Shown here: positions 43,201 to 56,605 of the stretch, one piece after another
How the letters are laid out: the number at the start of each line of letters is the position of its first letter
Numbering within the stretch: the first letter of the stretch is position 1
Origin: Hymenopus coronatus
Taxonomy: Eukaryota > Arthropoda > Insecta > Mantodea > Hymenopodidae
Assembly: GCA_030762935.1 (NCBI GenBank)
Contig: CM060896.1
Span: forward strand, 8,818,501-8,882,500
DNA length: 64,000 nt
Direction: 5' to 3'
Notes under the pieces: model-generated
What the model was told of the DNA's origin: nothing
The model's input: only the letters and a program-made list of their open reading frames with translations
The model's database searches: none
Made by a program: the position numbers and the translations under genes

Positions 43201-46200
43201 TCCCTCGCTTATCCACTAAAATAGCATGATCTTGAGGCAATTCCCTGGGCTGTCTATTAACACAACCTGATCTTGAAGACTATTCCCTGGCCTATTCACT
43301 AACACAGCATTACCTTGAGGCTATTCCCTGGCCCATCCACTAACAGAGCATGATGTTGCGGTTATACCCTGGCCTATCCAATAACACAGCCTGATCTTGA
43401 GGCTATTCCCTGGCTTATCCACTAACACAGCATGATCTTGAGGCTATTCCCTGGCCTATTCACTAACACAGCAAGATCTTCAGGCTGGTCCCATGCTTAT
43501 CCACTAATAGCTTGATCTTCAGGCTATTCCCGGGCCTATCCACTAACACAGCATGAACTTGAGGCTATTCTCTGGAATATGCGCAAACAGAGCATGAGGC
43601 TATACCCTAGCCTATCCACAAACAGAGCATGATCTTGAGGCTATTCCCTGGCCTATGCACTAACACAGTATGATATTAAACCTATTCCCTGGCCTATCCA
43701 CTAACTCAGCTGACGTTCAGGCCATTCCCTGGTCTATCCACTAACATAGCATGATCTTGAGGCTATTCCTTGCCTATCACTAACACAGCATGACCTTGAG
43801 CGTATTCCCTGGTCTATCCACTAACATAGCATGATCTTGAGGCTATTCCTTGCCTATCACTAACACAGCATGACCTTGAGCGTATTCCCTGGCCTATCCA
43901 CTAACACAGCATGATCTTGATGCTATTCCCAGGCTTAGCCACTAACAGCATGATCTAGAGGCTATTCCCGGGCCTATCTACTAACACAGCATGCTATTGA
44001 AGCTATTCCTTGGCCTTTCCACTAACAGGGCATGATCTTGAGGCTATTCCCTGGCCTATCCACTAACACAGCATGATCCTGAGGCTATTTGATGGCCTAT
44101 CCACTAACACAGCATGATTTTCAGGCTATGCCCTGGCATATCCACAAACACAGCATGTTCTTGAGGCTATTCTCTGGCCTATCCACAAACAGCATGATCC
44201 TGAGGTTACTCCCTGGCATATCCACTAACACAGCATGATCTTGAGGCTGTTCCCTGGCTTATCCACTAACATAGCATAATCTTGAGGCTATTCCCTCGGC
44301 TGTCAATTAACACAACATGATCTTGAGGCTATTCCCAGGCCTGTCCACTAACACAGCATGATCATGAGGCTATTCACTGGGCTATTCATTAACATAGCAT
44401 GATCTTGAGGCAAGGCCCTGGGTTATCCACTAACACAGCATGATCTTGATCCTATTGCCTGGCCTATCCACCAACACAGCATGCTCTTGATGCTATTCCC
44501 TGGCCTATCCACCAACACAGCTTGATCTTGTGACTAATACCTGGCCTATCCACCAACACAGCATGTTCTTGAGGCTATTCCCTGGACTATCCACCAACAA
44601 AGCATGATCATGAGGCTATTCCCTCTCCTATCCACTAACACAGCATGATCTTGAGGCTATTCCGTCGCCTATCCACTAACACAGCATGAACTTGAGACTA
44701 TTCCCTGGCCTATCCACCACACAGCATGATCTTGAGGCTATTCCCTGGCCTATTCATTAACACAGTATGCTCTTCAGGCTGCTCCCTGGCTTATCCACTA
44801 ACAGCATGATCGTCAGACTATTACCTGGCCTATCCACCAACACAGCATGCTCTTGAAGCTATACCCTGGGCTATCCATCAACACAGCATGATCTTGAGAC
44901 TAATACCAGGCCTATCCACCAACACAGCATGTTCTTGAGGCTATTCCCTGGCCAATCCACCAACAAAGCATGATCTTGAGCCTATTCGCCCTCCTATCCA
45001 CTAACACAGCATGATCTTGAGACTATTCCCTGGCCTATCCACCACACAGCATGATCTTGAGGATATTCGCTGGCCTATTTACTAACACAGTATGATCTTC
45101 AGGCTGCTCCCTGGCTTATCCACTAACAGCATGATCTTGAGACTACTACCTGGCCTATCCACCAACACACCATGCTCTTGAGGCTATTCCTGGCCTATCC
45201 ACCAACACAGCATGATCTTGAGGCTATTCCCTCTCCTATCCACTAACAGAACATGATCTTGAGACTATTCCCTGGCCTATCCACCACACAGCATGATCTT
45301 GAGGCCATCTCCCCTCCAATCCACCAACACAACATGATCTTGAGACTATTCCCTCTCCTATCCACCAACACAGCATGCTCTTGAGGCTATTCCTGGCCTA
45401 TCTCCCAACAAAGCATGATCTTGAGGCTATTCTTTCTCCTATCCACTAACACAGCATGATCTTGAGACTATTCCCTGGCCTATCTACCACACAGCATGAT
45501 CTTGAGGCCATTCCCTCTCCTATCCACCAACACAACATGATCTTAAGACTATTCCCTCTCCTATCCACCAACATAGAATGATCTTGACGCTTTTCCCCTC
45601 CTGTCCACTAACACAGCATGATCTTGAGAATATTCCCTGGCCCTTCCACCAACACAGCATGACTTTGAGACTATTCCCTCGCCTATCCACTAACACAGCA
45701 TGATCTTGAGACTATTCCCTGGCCTATCCACCAACACAGCATTATCTTGAGGCTATTCCCTGGCCTATCCACTAACACAGCATGAGCTTGAGGCTACTCC
45801 CTGGCTTATGCACTAACACAGCATGATCTTGAGACTATTCCCTGACCTATTCACTAACACAGCATGACCTTGAGATATTCCCTGGCCTATCCACCATCAG
45901 AGCATGATCTTGAGGTTATTCCCTGGCCTATCCTATAACACAGCACGATCTTGAGGCTATCCCCTGGCTTATCCACTAACACAGCATGATCTTGAGACTA
46001 TTCCCTGGCCTATTCACTAACACAGTAAGATCTTCAGGCTGTTCCCACGCTTCTCCACTAATAGTATGAACTTGAGGCTATTCCCATGCCTATCCACTAA
46101 TACAGCATGAGCTTGAGGCTACTCCCTGGCCTATCCAGTAACACAGCGTGATCCTGAGGCTATTCAATGGCCTATTCAGTAACACAGCATGATTTTCTGG

Positions 46201-48422
46201 CTATTCCCTGCCCTATCCACTAACACAGCATGATCTTGAGGCTATTCCCTGGCCTATCCACAAACACAGCATGTTCTTGAGTCTATTCCCCGGCCTATCC
46301 ATAAACAGCATGATCCTGAGGATATTCCCTGGCATATCCACTAACACAGCATGAATTTGAAGCTGTTCCCTGGCTTATCCACTAAAATAGCATGATCTTG
46401 AGGCTATTCCCTCGGCTGTCTATTAACAGAACATGATCTTGAGGCTATTCCCGGCTAATCCACCAACATAGCATGATCTTGAGGCTACTCCCCGGCTTAA
46501 GCACTAACACAGCATGATCTTGAAGACTATACCCTGGCCTATTGACTAACACAGCATGTCTTTGAGGCTATTCCCTGGCCCATCCACTAACAGAGCATGA
46601 TCTTGAGGTTATACCCTGGCCTATCCAATAACACAGCATGATCTTGCGGCTATTCCCTGGCTTATCCACTAACACAGCATGATCTTGAGGCTATTCCCTG
46701 GCCTATTCACTAACACAGTAAGATCTTCAGGCTGGTCCCATGCCTATCCACTAATAGCTTGATCTTAAGGCTATTCCTGGGCGTATCCACTATCACAGCA
46801 TGAACTTGAGGCTATTCTCTGGAATATGCGCAAACAGAGCATGAGGCCATACCCTAGCCTATCCACAAACAGAGCATGATCTTGTGGCTATTCCCTGGCC
46901 TATGCACTAACACAGTATGATATTAAACCTATTCCCTGGCCTATCCACTAACTCAGCTGGCGTTCAGGTCATTCCCTGGTCTATCCACTAACATAGCATG
47001 ATCTTGAGGCTATTCCTTGCCTATCACTAACACAGCATGACCTTGAGCTTATTCCCTGGCCTATCCACTAACATAGCATGATCTTGATGCTATTCCCAGG
47101 CTTAGCCACTAACAGCATGATCTAGAGGCTATTCCCGGGCCTATCTACTAACACAGCATGCTATTGAAGCTATTCGCTGGCCTTTCCACTAACAGAGCAT
47201 GATCTTGAGGCTATTCCCTGGCCTATCCACTAACACAGCATGATCCTGAGGCTATTCGATGGCCTATCCACTAACACAGCATGATTTTCAGGCTATGCCC
47301 TGGCATATCCACAAACACATCATGTTCTTGAGGCTATTCTCTGGCCTATCCACAAACAGCATGATCCTGAGGTTACTCCCTGGCATATCCACTAACACAG
47401 CATGATCTTGAGGCTGTTCCCTGGCTTATCCACTAACATAGCATAATCTTGAGGCTATTCCCTCGGCTGTCTATTAACACAACATGATCTTGAGGCTATT
47501 CCCAGGCCTGTCCACTAACACAGCATGATCATGAGGCTATTCACTGGGCTATTCATTAACACAGCATGATCTTGAGGCAGGTCCCTGGGTTATCCACTAA
47601 CACAGCATGATCTTGATCCTATTGCCTGGCCTATCCACTAACACAGTATGATCTTGAGGCTATTCTCTGGTTTATCCACTAGCAGAGCTTGACCTTGAGC
47701 TTATTCCCTGGCCTATCCACTAGCGCTATATGATCTTGAGGCTAGTCTCTGGCCTATTCACTAATATAGCACGATATAGAGGTTTTTCCTTGCCTATCGC
47801 TAACACAGCATGATCTTGAGCTTATTACCTGGCCAATCCACTAACACAGCATGATCTTAATGCTATTCCCAGGCTTAGCCACTAACAGCATAATCTAGAG
47901 GCTATTCCTTGGTCTATCCACTAACACAATATGATCTTGAGGCTATTTTCTGGCCTATCCACAAACACAGCATGTTCTTGAGGCTATTTCCTGGCTTATC
48001 TACTAACACAGCATGATCTTGAGGCTATTACCTGGCCTATCCACTAACACAGCATGATCTTGCGCTATACCCTGGCTTATGCACTAACACAGTATGATCT
48101 TCAGGCTGTACCCTGGCTCATCCACTAAAAGCATGATCTTGAGACTTTTACCTGACCTACCAACCAACACTGCATGATCTTGGGGCTATTCCCTCATATC
48201 CACTAACACAGCATGATCTTGAGACTATTCCCTGGGCTATCCACCAAAACAGCATCATTTTGAGGCTATTCCTGGGTCTATCAACAACACAAAATGACCT
48301 TGAGATTACTCCCTGGCTTATCCACTAACACAGCATGATCTTTAGGCAATTCGTTGGATTGTGCACTAACAGCATGATCTTGAGGCTGTTCCCTGGCCTA
48401 TCTACAAACACAGCATGATCTT
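40240..48422. repeat. Higher-order repeat copy HOR1 (about 8.18 kb)
   Basis: Begins just before TGGCTTATGCACTAACAC at 40261, and the same series of monomer variants starts again at 48435 and 56620 (offsets 8174 and 8185). Within it, a sub-block of about 3.25 kb is itself repeated (CCACTAATAG..TTGATCTT at 43501 and 46748). The unit is roughly 200 monomers long. Confidence 0.88.
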
Positions 48423-51400
48423 GAGGCTATTCCCTGGCTTATGCACTAACACAGCATGACCTTGAGCCTATTCCCTGGCCCATCCACTAACACTGCATGA
48501 GCTTGAAGTTATTCCCTGGCTTTTGCAGTAACAGACCATGATCTTGAGGCTGTTCCCTGGACTACCCACTAACACAGAATGATCTTGAGGCTATTCCCTC
48601 GCTTATCCACTAACAGAGCATGATCTTGAGGCTATTCCCTGGCCTATTCACTGACACAGTATGATCTTCAGGCTGCTCCCTGGCTTATCCACTAACAGCA
48701 TGATCTTGAGACTACTACCTGGTCTATCCACCAACACACCATGCTCTTGAGGCTATTCCTGGCCTATCCACCAACACAACATGATCTTGAGGCTATTCCC
48801 TCTCCTATCCACTAACACAACATGATCTTGAGACTATTCCCTGGCCTATCCACCACACAGCATGATCTTGAGGCCATTCCCCCTCCAATCCACGAACACA
48901 ACATGATCTTGAGACTATTCCCTCTCCTATCCACCAACACAGCATGCTCTTGAGGCTATTCCTGGCCTATCCACCAACAAAGCATGATCTTGAGGCTATT
49001 CTCTCTCCTATCCACTAACACAGCATGATCTTGAGACTTTTCCTTGGCCTATCCACCACACAGCATGATCTTGAAGCCATTCCCTCTCCTATCCACCAAC
49101 ACAACATGATCTTGAGACTATTCCCTCTCCTATCCACCAACATAGAATGATCTTGACGCTTTTCCTCTAATGTCCACTAACACAGCATGATCTTGAGAAT
49201 ATTCCCTGGCCTATCCACTAACAGAGCATGAACTTGAGGTTATTCCCTGGCCTATCCTATAAAACAGCACGATCTTGAGACTATTCCCTGGCCTATTCAC
49301 TAACACAGTAAGGTCTTCAGGCTGTTCCCACGCTTCTCCACTAATAGTATGAACTTGAGGCTAAACCCTTGCCTATCCACTAACACAGCATGATCTTGAG
49401 GCTATTCCCTTAGAATATACACAAACAGAGCATGAGGCTATACCCTGGCATATCCACAAACAGAGCATGAATTTGGGGCTATTCCTGGGCCTATCCTCTA
49501 ACACAGCATGACCTTGAGGCTATTCCTGGCCTATCCCCTAATACAGTATAATATTAAGGCTATTCCCTGGCCTATCCACTAACTCAGCTGACGTTCAAGC
49601 CATTCCCTGGCCTATCCGCTAACATTGCATGATCTTGAGGCTATTCCTTGCATATCACTTACACAGCATGATCTTGAGCTTATTCCCTGGCCTATACACA
49701 AACACAGCATGATCTTGATGCTATTCCCAGGCTTAGCCACTAACAGCATGATCTAGAGGCTATTCCCTGGCCTATCCACTAACACAGCATGGTCTTGAGG
49801 CTATTCGCTGGCCTATCCACTAACACAGCATGATCTTGAGGCTATTCCCTGGTCTATCCACTAACACACCATGATCTTGAGGCTATTCCCTGGCCTATCT
49901 ACTAACACAGCATGATCCTTAGGCTATTCAATGGCCTATTCAGTAACACAGCATGATTTTCAGGCTATTCCCTGGCCTATCCACTAACACAGCATGATCT
50001 TGAGGCTATTCCTGGGCCTATCCACTAACACAGCATGATCTTGAGAATATTCCCTGGCCTATCCACCAACACAGCATCATTTTCAGGCTATTCCCTCGCC
50101 TATCCACTAACACAGCATGACCTTGAGGTATTCCCTGGCCTATCCACTAACAGAGCATGATCTTGAGGTATTTCCCTGGCCTATCCTATAAAACAGCACG
50201 ATTTTGAGGCTATTCCCTGGCTTAGCCACTAACACAGCATGATCTTGAGACTATTCCCTGGCCTATTCACTAACACAGTAAGGTCTTCAGGCTGTTCCCA
50301 CGCTTCTCCACTAATAGTATGAACTTGAGGCTATTCCCTTGCCTATCCACTAACACAGCATGATCTTGAGGCTATTCCCTTAGAATATACACAAACAGAG
50401 CATGAGGATATACCCTGGCATATCCACAAACAGAGCGTGAATTTGAGGCTATTCCCTGGCCTATCCACTAACACAGTATAATATTAAGGCTATTCCCTGG
50501 GCTATCCACTAACTCAGCTGATGTTCAGGCTATTCCCTGGCCTATCCGCTAACATTGCATGATCTTTAGGTTATTCCTTGCATATCAGTTACACAGCATG
50601 ATCTCGAGCTTATTCCCTGGCCTATACACAGACACAGCATGATCTTGATGCTATTCCCAGGCTTAGCCACTAACAGCATGATCTAGAGGCTATTCCCTGG
50701 CCTATCCACTAACACAGCATGGTCTTGGGGCTATTCGCTGGCCTATCCACTAACACAGCATGATCTTGAGGCTATTCCCTGGTCTATCCACTAACACACC
50801 ATGATCTTGAGGCTATTCCCTGGCCTATCTACTAACACAGCATGATCCTTAGGCTATTCAATGGCCTATTCAGTAACACAGCATGATTTTTAGGCTATTC
50901 CCTGGCCTATCCACTAACACAGCATGATCTTGAGGCTATTCCTGGGCCTATCCACTAACACAGAAGATCTTGAGGCTATTCCCTGGCCTATCCACTAACA
51001 CAGTATGATATTAAGGCTATTCTCTGGCCTATCCACTAACGCAGCTGATGTTCAGGCCATTCCTTGGCCTATCCACTAACACAGCATGATCTTGAGGCTA
51101 TTCCCTTGCCTATCCACTAACACACCATGATGTTGAGGCTATTTCCTGGCCTATCCAGTAACACAGCGTGATCCTGAGGCTATTCAATGGCCTATTCAGT
51201 AACACAGCATGATTTTCAGGCTATTGCCTGGCCTATCCACTAACACAGCATGATCTTGAGGCTATTCCCTGGCCTATCCACAAACACATCATGTTCTTGA
51301 GGCTATTCCCCGGCCTATCCATAAACAGCATGATCCTGAGGTTATTCCCTGGCATATACACTAACACAGCATGAATTTGAGGCTGTTCCCTCGCTTATCC

Positions 51401-54400
51401 ACTAAAATAGCATGATCTTGAGGCTATTCCCTGGGCTGTCTATTAACACAACCTGATCTTGAAGACTATTCCCTGGCCTATTCACTAACACAGCATTACC
51501 TTGAGGCTATTCCCTGGCCCATCCACTAACAGAGCATGATGTTGCGGTTATACCCTGGCCTATCCAATAACACAGCCTGATCTTGAGGCTATTCCCTGGC
51601 TTATCCACTAACACAGCATGATTTTGAGGCTATTCCCTGGCCTATTCACTAACACAGCAAGATCTTCAGGCTGGTCCCATGCTTATCCACTAATAGCTTG
51701 ATCTTCAGGCTATTCCCGGGCCTATCCACTAACACAGCATGAACTTGAGGCTATTCTCTGGAATATGCGCAAACAGAGCATGAGGCTATACCCTAGCCTA
51801 TCCACAAACAGAGCATGATCTTGAGGCTATTCCCTGGCCTATGCACTAACACAGTATGATATTAAACCTATTCCCTGGCCTATCCACTAACTCAGCTGAC
51901 GTTCAGGCCATTCCCTGGTCTATCCACTAACATAGCATGATCTTGAGGCTATTCCTTGCCAATCACTAACACAGCATGACCTTGAGCGTATTCCCTGGTC
52001 TATCCACTAACATAGCATGATCTTGAGGATATTCCTTGCCTATCACTAACACAGCATGACCTTGAGCGTATTCCCTGGCCTATCCACTAACACAGCATGA
52101 TCTTGATGCTATTCCCAGGCTTAGCCACTAACAGCATGATCTAGAGGCTATTCCCGGGCCTATCTACTAACACAGCATGCTATTGAAGCTATTCCTTGGC
52201 CTTTCCACTAACAGGGCATGATCTTGAGGCTATTCCCTGGCCTATCCACTAACACAGCATGATCCTGAGGCTATTTGATGGCCTATCCACTAACACAGCA
52301 TGATTTTCAGGCTATGCCCTGGCATATCCACAAACACAGCATGTTCTTGAGGCTATTCTCTGGCCTATCCACAAACAGCATGATCCTGAGGTTACTCCCT
52401 GGCATATCCACTAACACAGCATGATCTTGAGGCTGTTCCCTGGCTTATCCACTAACATAGCATAATCTTGAGGCTATTCCCTCGGCTGTCAATTAACACA
52501 ACATGATCTTGAGGCTATTCCCAGGCCTGTCCACTAACACAGCATGATCATGAGGCTATTACTGGGCTATTCATTAACATAGCATGATCTTGAGGCAAGG
52601 CCCTGGGTTATCCACTAACACAGCATGATCTTGATCCTATTGCCTGGCCTATCCACCAACACAGCATGCTCTTGATGCTATTCCCTGGCCTATCCACCAA
52701 CACAGCTTGATCTTGTGACTAATACCTGGCCTATCCACCAACACAGCATGTTCTTGAGGCTATTCCCTGGACTATCCACCAACAAAGCATGATCATGAGG
52801 CTATTCCCTCTCCTATCCACTAACACAGCATGATCTTGAGGCTATTCCGACGCCTATCCACTAACACAGCATGAACTTGAGACTATTCCCTGGCCTATCC
52901 ACCACACAGCATGATCTTGAGGCTATTCCCTGGCCTATTCATTAACACAGTATGCTCTTCAGGCTGCTCCCTGGCTTATCCACTAACAGCATGATCGTCA
53001 GACTATTACCTGGCCTATCCACCAACACAGCATGCTCTTGAAGCTATACCCTGGCCTATCCATCAACACAGCATGATCTTGAGACTAATACCTGGCCTAT
53101 CCACCAACACAGCATGTTCTTGAGGCTATTCCCTGGCCAATCCACCAACAAAGCATGATCTTGAGCCTATTCCCCCTCCTATCCACTAACACAGCATGAT
53201 CTTGAGACTATTCCCTGGCCTATCCACCACACAGCATGATCTTGAGGATATTCGCTGGCCTATTTACTAACACAGTATGATCTTCAGGCTGCTCCCTGGC
53301 TTATCCACTAACAGCATGATCTTGAGACTACTACCTGGCCTATCCACCAACACACCATGCTCTTGAGGCTATTCCTGGCCTATCCACCAACACAGCATGA
53401 TCTTGAGGCTATTCCCTCTCCTATCCACTAACACAACATGATCTTGAGACTATTCCCTGGCCTATCCACCACACAGCATGATCTTGAGGCCATCCCCCCT
53501 CCAATCCACCAACACAACATGATCTTGAGACTATTCCCTCTCCTATCCACCAACACAGCATGCTCTTGAGGCTATTCCTGGCCTATCTCCCAACAAAGCA
53601 TGATCTTGAGGCTATTCTTTCTCCTATCCACTAACACAGCATGATCTTGAGACTATTCCCTGGCCTATCTACCACACAGCATGATCTTGAGGCCATTCCC
53701 TCTCCTATCCACCAACACAACATGATCTTAAGACTATTCCCTCTCCTATCCACCAACATAGAATGATCTTGACGCTTTTCCCCTCCTGTCCACTAACACA
53801 GCATGATCTTGAGAATATTCCCTGGCCCTTCCACCAACACAGCATGATTTTGAGACTATTCCCTCGCCTATCCACTAACACAGCATGATCTTGAGACTAT
53901 TCCCTGGCCTATCCACCAACACAGCATTATCTTGAGGCTATTCCCTGGCCTATCCACTAACACAGCATGAGCTTGAGGCTACTCCCTGGCTTATGCACTA
54001 ACACAGCATGATCTTGAGACTATTCCCTGACCTATTCACTAACACAGCATGACCTTGAGATATTCCCTGGCCTATCCACTAACAGAGCATGATCTTGAGG
54101 TTATTCCCTGGCCTATCCTATAACACAGCACGATCTTGAGGCTATCCCCTGGCTTATCCACTAACACAGCATGATCTTGAGACTATTCCCTGGCCTATTC
54201 ACTAACACAGTAAGATCTTCAGGCTGTTCCCACGCTTCTCCACTAATAGTATGAACTTGAGGCTATTCCCATGCCTATCCACTAATACAGCATGAGCTTG
54301 AGGCTACTCCCTGGCCTATCCAGTAACACAGCGTGATCCTGAGGCTATTCAATGGCCTATTCAGTAACACAGTATGATTTTCTGGCTATTCCCTGCCCTA

Positions 54401-56605
54401 TCCACTAACACAGCATGATCTTGAGGCTATTCCCTGGCCTATCCACAAACACAGCATGTTCTTGAGGCTATTCCCCGGCCTATCCATAAACAGCATGATC
54501 CTGAGGATATTCCCTGGCATATCCACTAACACAGCATGAATTAGAAGCTGTTCCCTGGCTTATCCACTAAAATAGCATGATCTTGAGGCTATTCCCTCGG
54601 CTGTCTATTAACAGAACATGATCTTGAGGCTATTCCCGGCCTATCCACCAACATAGCATGATCTTGAGGCTACTCCCCGGCTTAAGCACTAACACAGCAT
54701 GATCTTGAAGACTATACCCTGGCCTATTGAATAACACAGCATGTCTTTGAGGCTATTCCCTGGCCCATCCACTAACAGAGCATGATCTTGAGGTTATACC
54801 CTGGCCTATCCAATAACACAGCATGATCTTGCGGCTATTCCCTGGCTTATCCACTAACACAGCATGATCTTGAGGCTATTCCCTGGCCTATTCACTAACA
54901 CAGTAAGCTCTTCAGGCTGGTCCCATGCCTATCCACTAATAGCTTGATCTTAAGGCTATTCCTGGGCGTATCCACTATCACAGCATGAACTTGAGGCTAT
55001 TCTCTGGAATATGCGCAAACAGAGCATGAGGCTATACCCTAGCCTATCCACAAACAGAGCATGATCTTGTGGCTATTCCCTGGCCAATGCGCTAACACAG
55101 TATGATATTAAACCTATTCCCTGGCCTATCCACTAACTCAGCTGGCGTTCAGGCCATTCCCTGGTCTATCCACTAACATAGCATGATCTTGAGGCTATTC
55201 CTTGCCTATCACTAACACAGCATGACCTTGAGCTTATTCCCTGGCCTATCCACTAACATAGCATGATCTTGATACTATTCCCAGGCTTAGCCACTAACAG
55301 CATGATCTAGAGGCTATTCCCGGGCCTATCTACTAACACAGCATGCTATTGAAGCTATTCGCTGGCCTTTCCACTAACAGAGCATGATCTTGAGGCTATT
55401 CCCTGGCCTATCCACTAACACAGCATGATCCTGAGGCTATTCGATGGCCTATCCACTAACACAGCATGATTTTCAGGCTATGCCCTGGCATATCCACAAA
55501 CACATCATGTTCTTGAGGCTATTCTCTGGCCTATCCACAAACAGCATGATCCTGAGGTTACTCCCTGGCATATCCACTAACACAGCATGATCTTGAGGCT
55601 GTTCCCTGGCTTATCCACTAACATAGCATAATCTTGAGGCTATTCCCTCGGCTGTCTATTAACACAACATGATCTTGAGGCTATTCCCAGGCCTGTCCAC
55701 TAACACAGCATGATCATGAGGCTATTCACTGGGCTATTCATTAACACAGCATGATCTTGAGGCAGGTCCCTGGGTTATCCACTAACACAGCATGATCTTG
55801 ATCCTATTGCCTGGCCTATCCACTAACACAGCATGATCTTGAGGCTATTCTCTGGTTTATCCACTAGCAGAGCTTGACCTTGAGCTTATTCCCTGGCCTA
55901 TCCACTAGCGCTATATGATCTTGAGGCTAGTCTCTGGCCTATTCACTAATATAGCACGATATTGAGGTTTTTCCTTGCCTATCGCTAACACAGCATGATC
56001 TTGAGCTTATTACCTGGCCAATCCACTAACACAGCATGATCTTAATGCTATTCCCAGGCTTAGCCACTAACAGCATAATCTAGAGGCTATTCCTTGGTCT
56101 ATCCACTAACACAATATGATCTTGAGGCTATTTTCTGGCCTATCCACAAACACAGCATGTTCTTGAGGCTATTTCCTGGCTTATCTACTAACACAGCATG
56201 ATCTTGAGGCTATTACCTGGCCTATCCACTAACACAGCATGATCTTGCGCTATACCCTGGCTTATGCACTAACACAGTATGATCTTCAGGCTGTACCCTG
56301 GCTCATCCACTAAAAGCATGATCTTGAGACTTTTACCTGACCTACCAACCAACACTGCATGATCTTGGGGCTATTCCCTCATATCCACTAACACAGCATG
56401 ATCTTGAGACTATTCCCTGGGCTATCCACCAAAACAGCATCATTTTGAGGCTATTCCTGGGTCTATCAACAACACAAAATGACCTTGAGATTACTCCCTG
56501 GCTTATCCACTAACACAGCATGATCTTTAGGCAATTCGTTGGATTGTGCACTAACAGCATGATCTTGAGGCTGTTCCCTGGCCTATCTACAAACACAGCA
56601 TGATC
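48423..56605. repeat. Higher-order repeat copy HOR2 (about 8.18 kb)
   Basis: Nearly identical in monomer order to HOR1. Private differences include an extra segment, GGCCTATTCAC, before TGACACAGTATG (48640-48652) and single-base changes such as TGAACTTGAGG at 49228. The 3.25-kb internal sub-repeat is present. Confidence 0.88.
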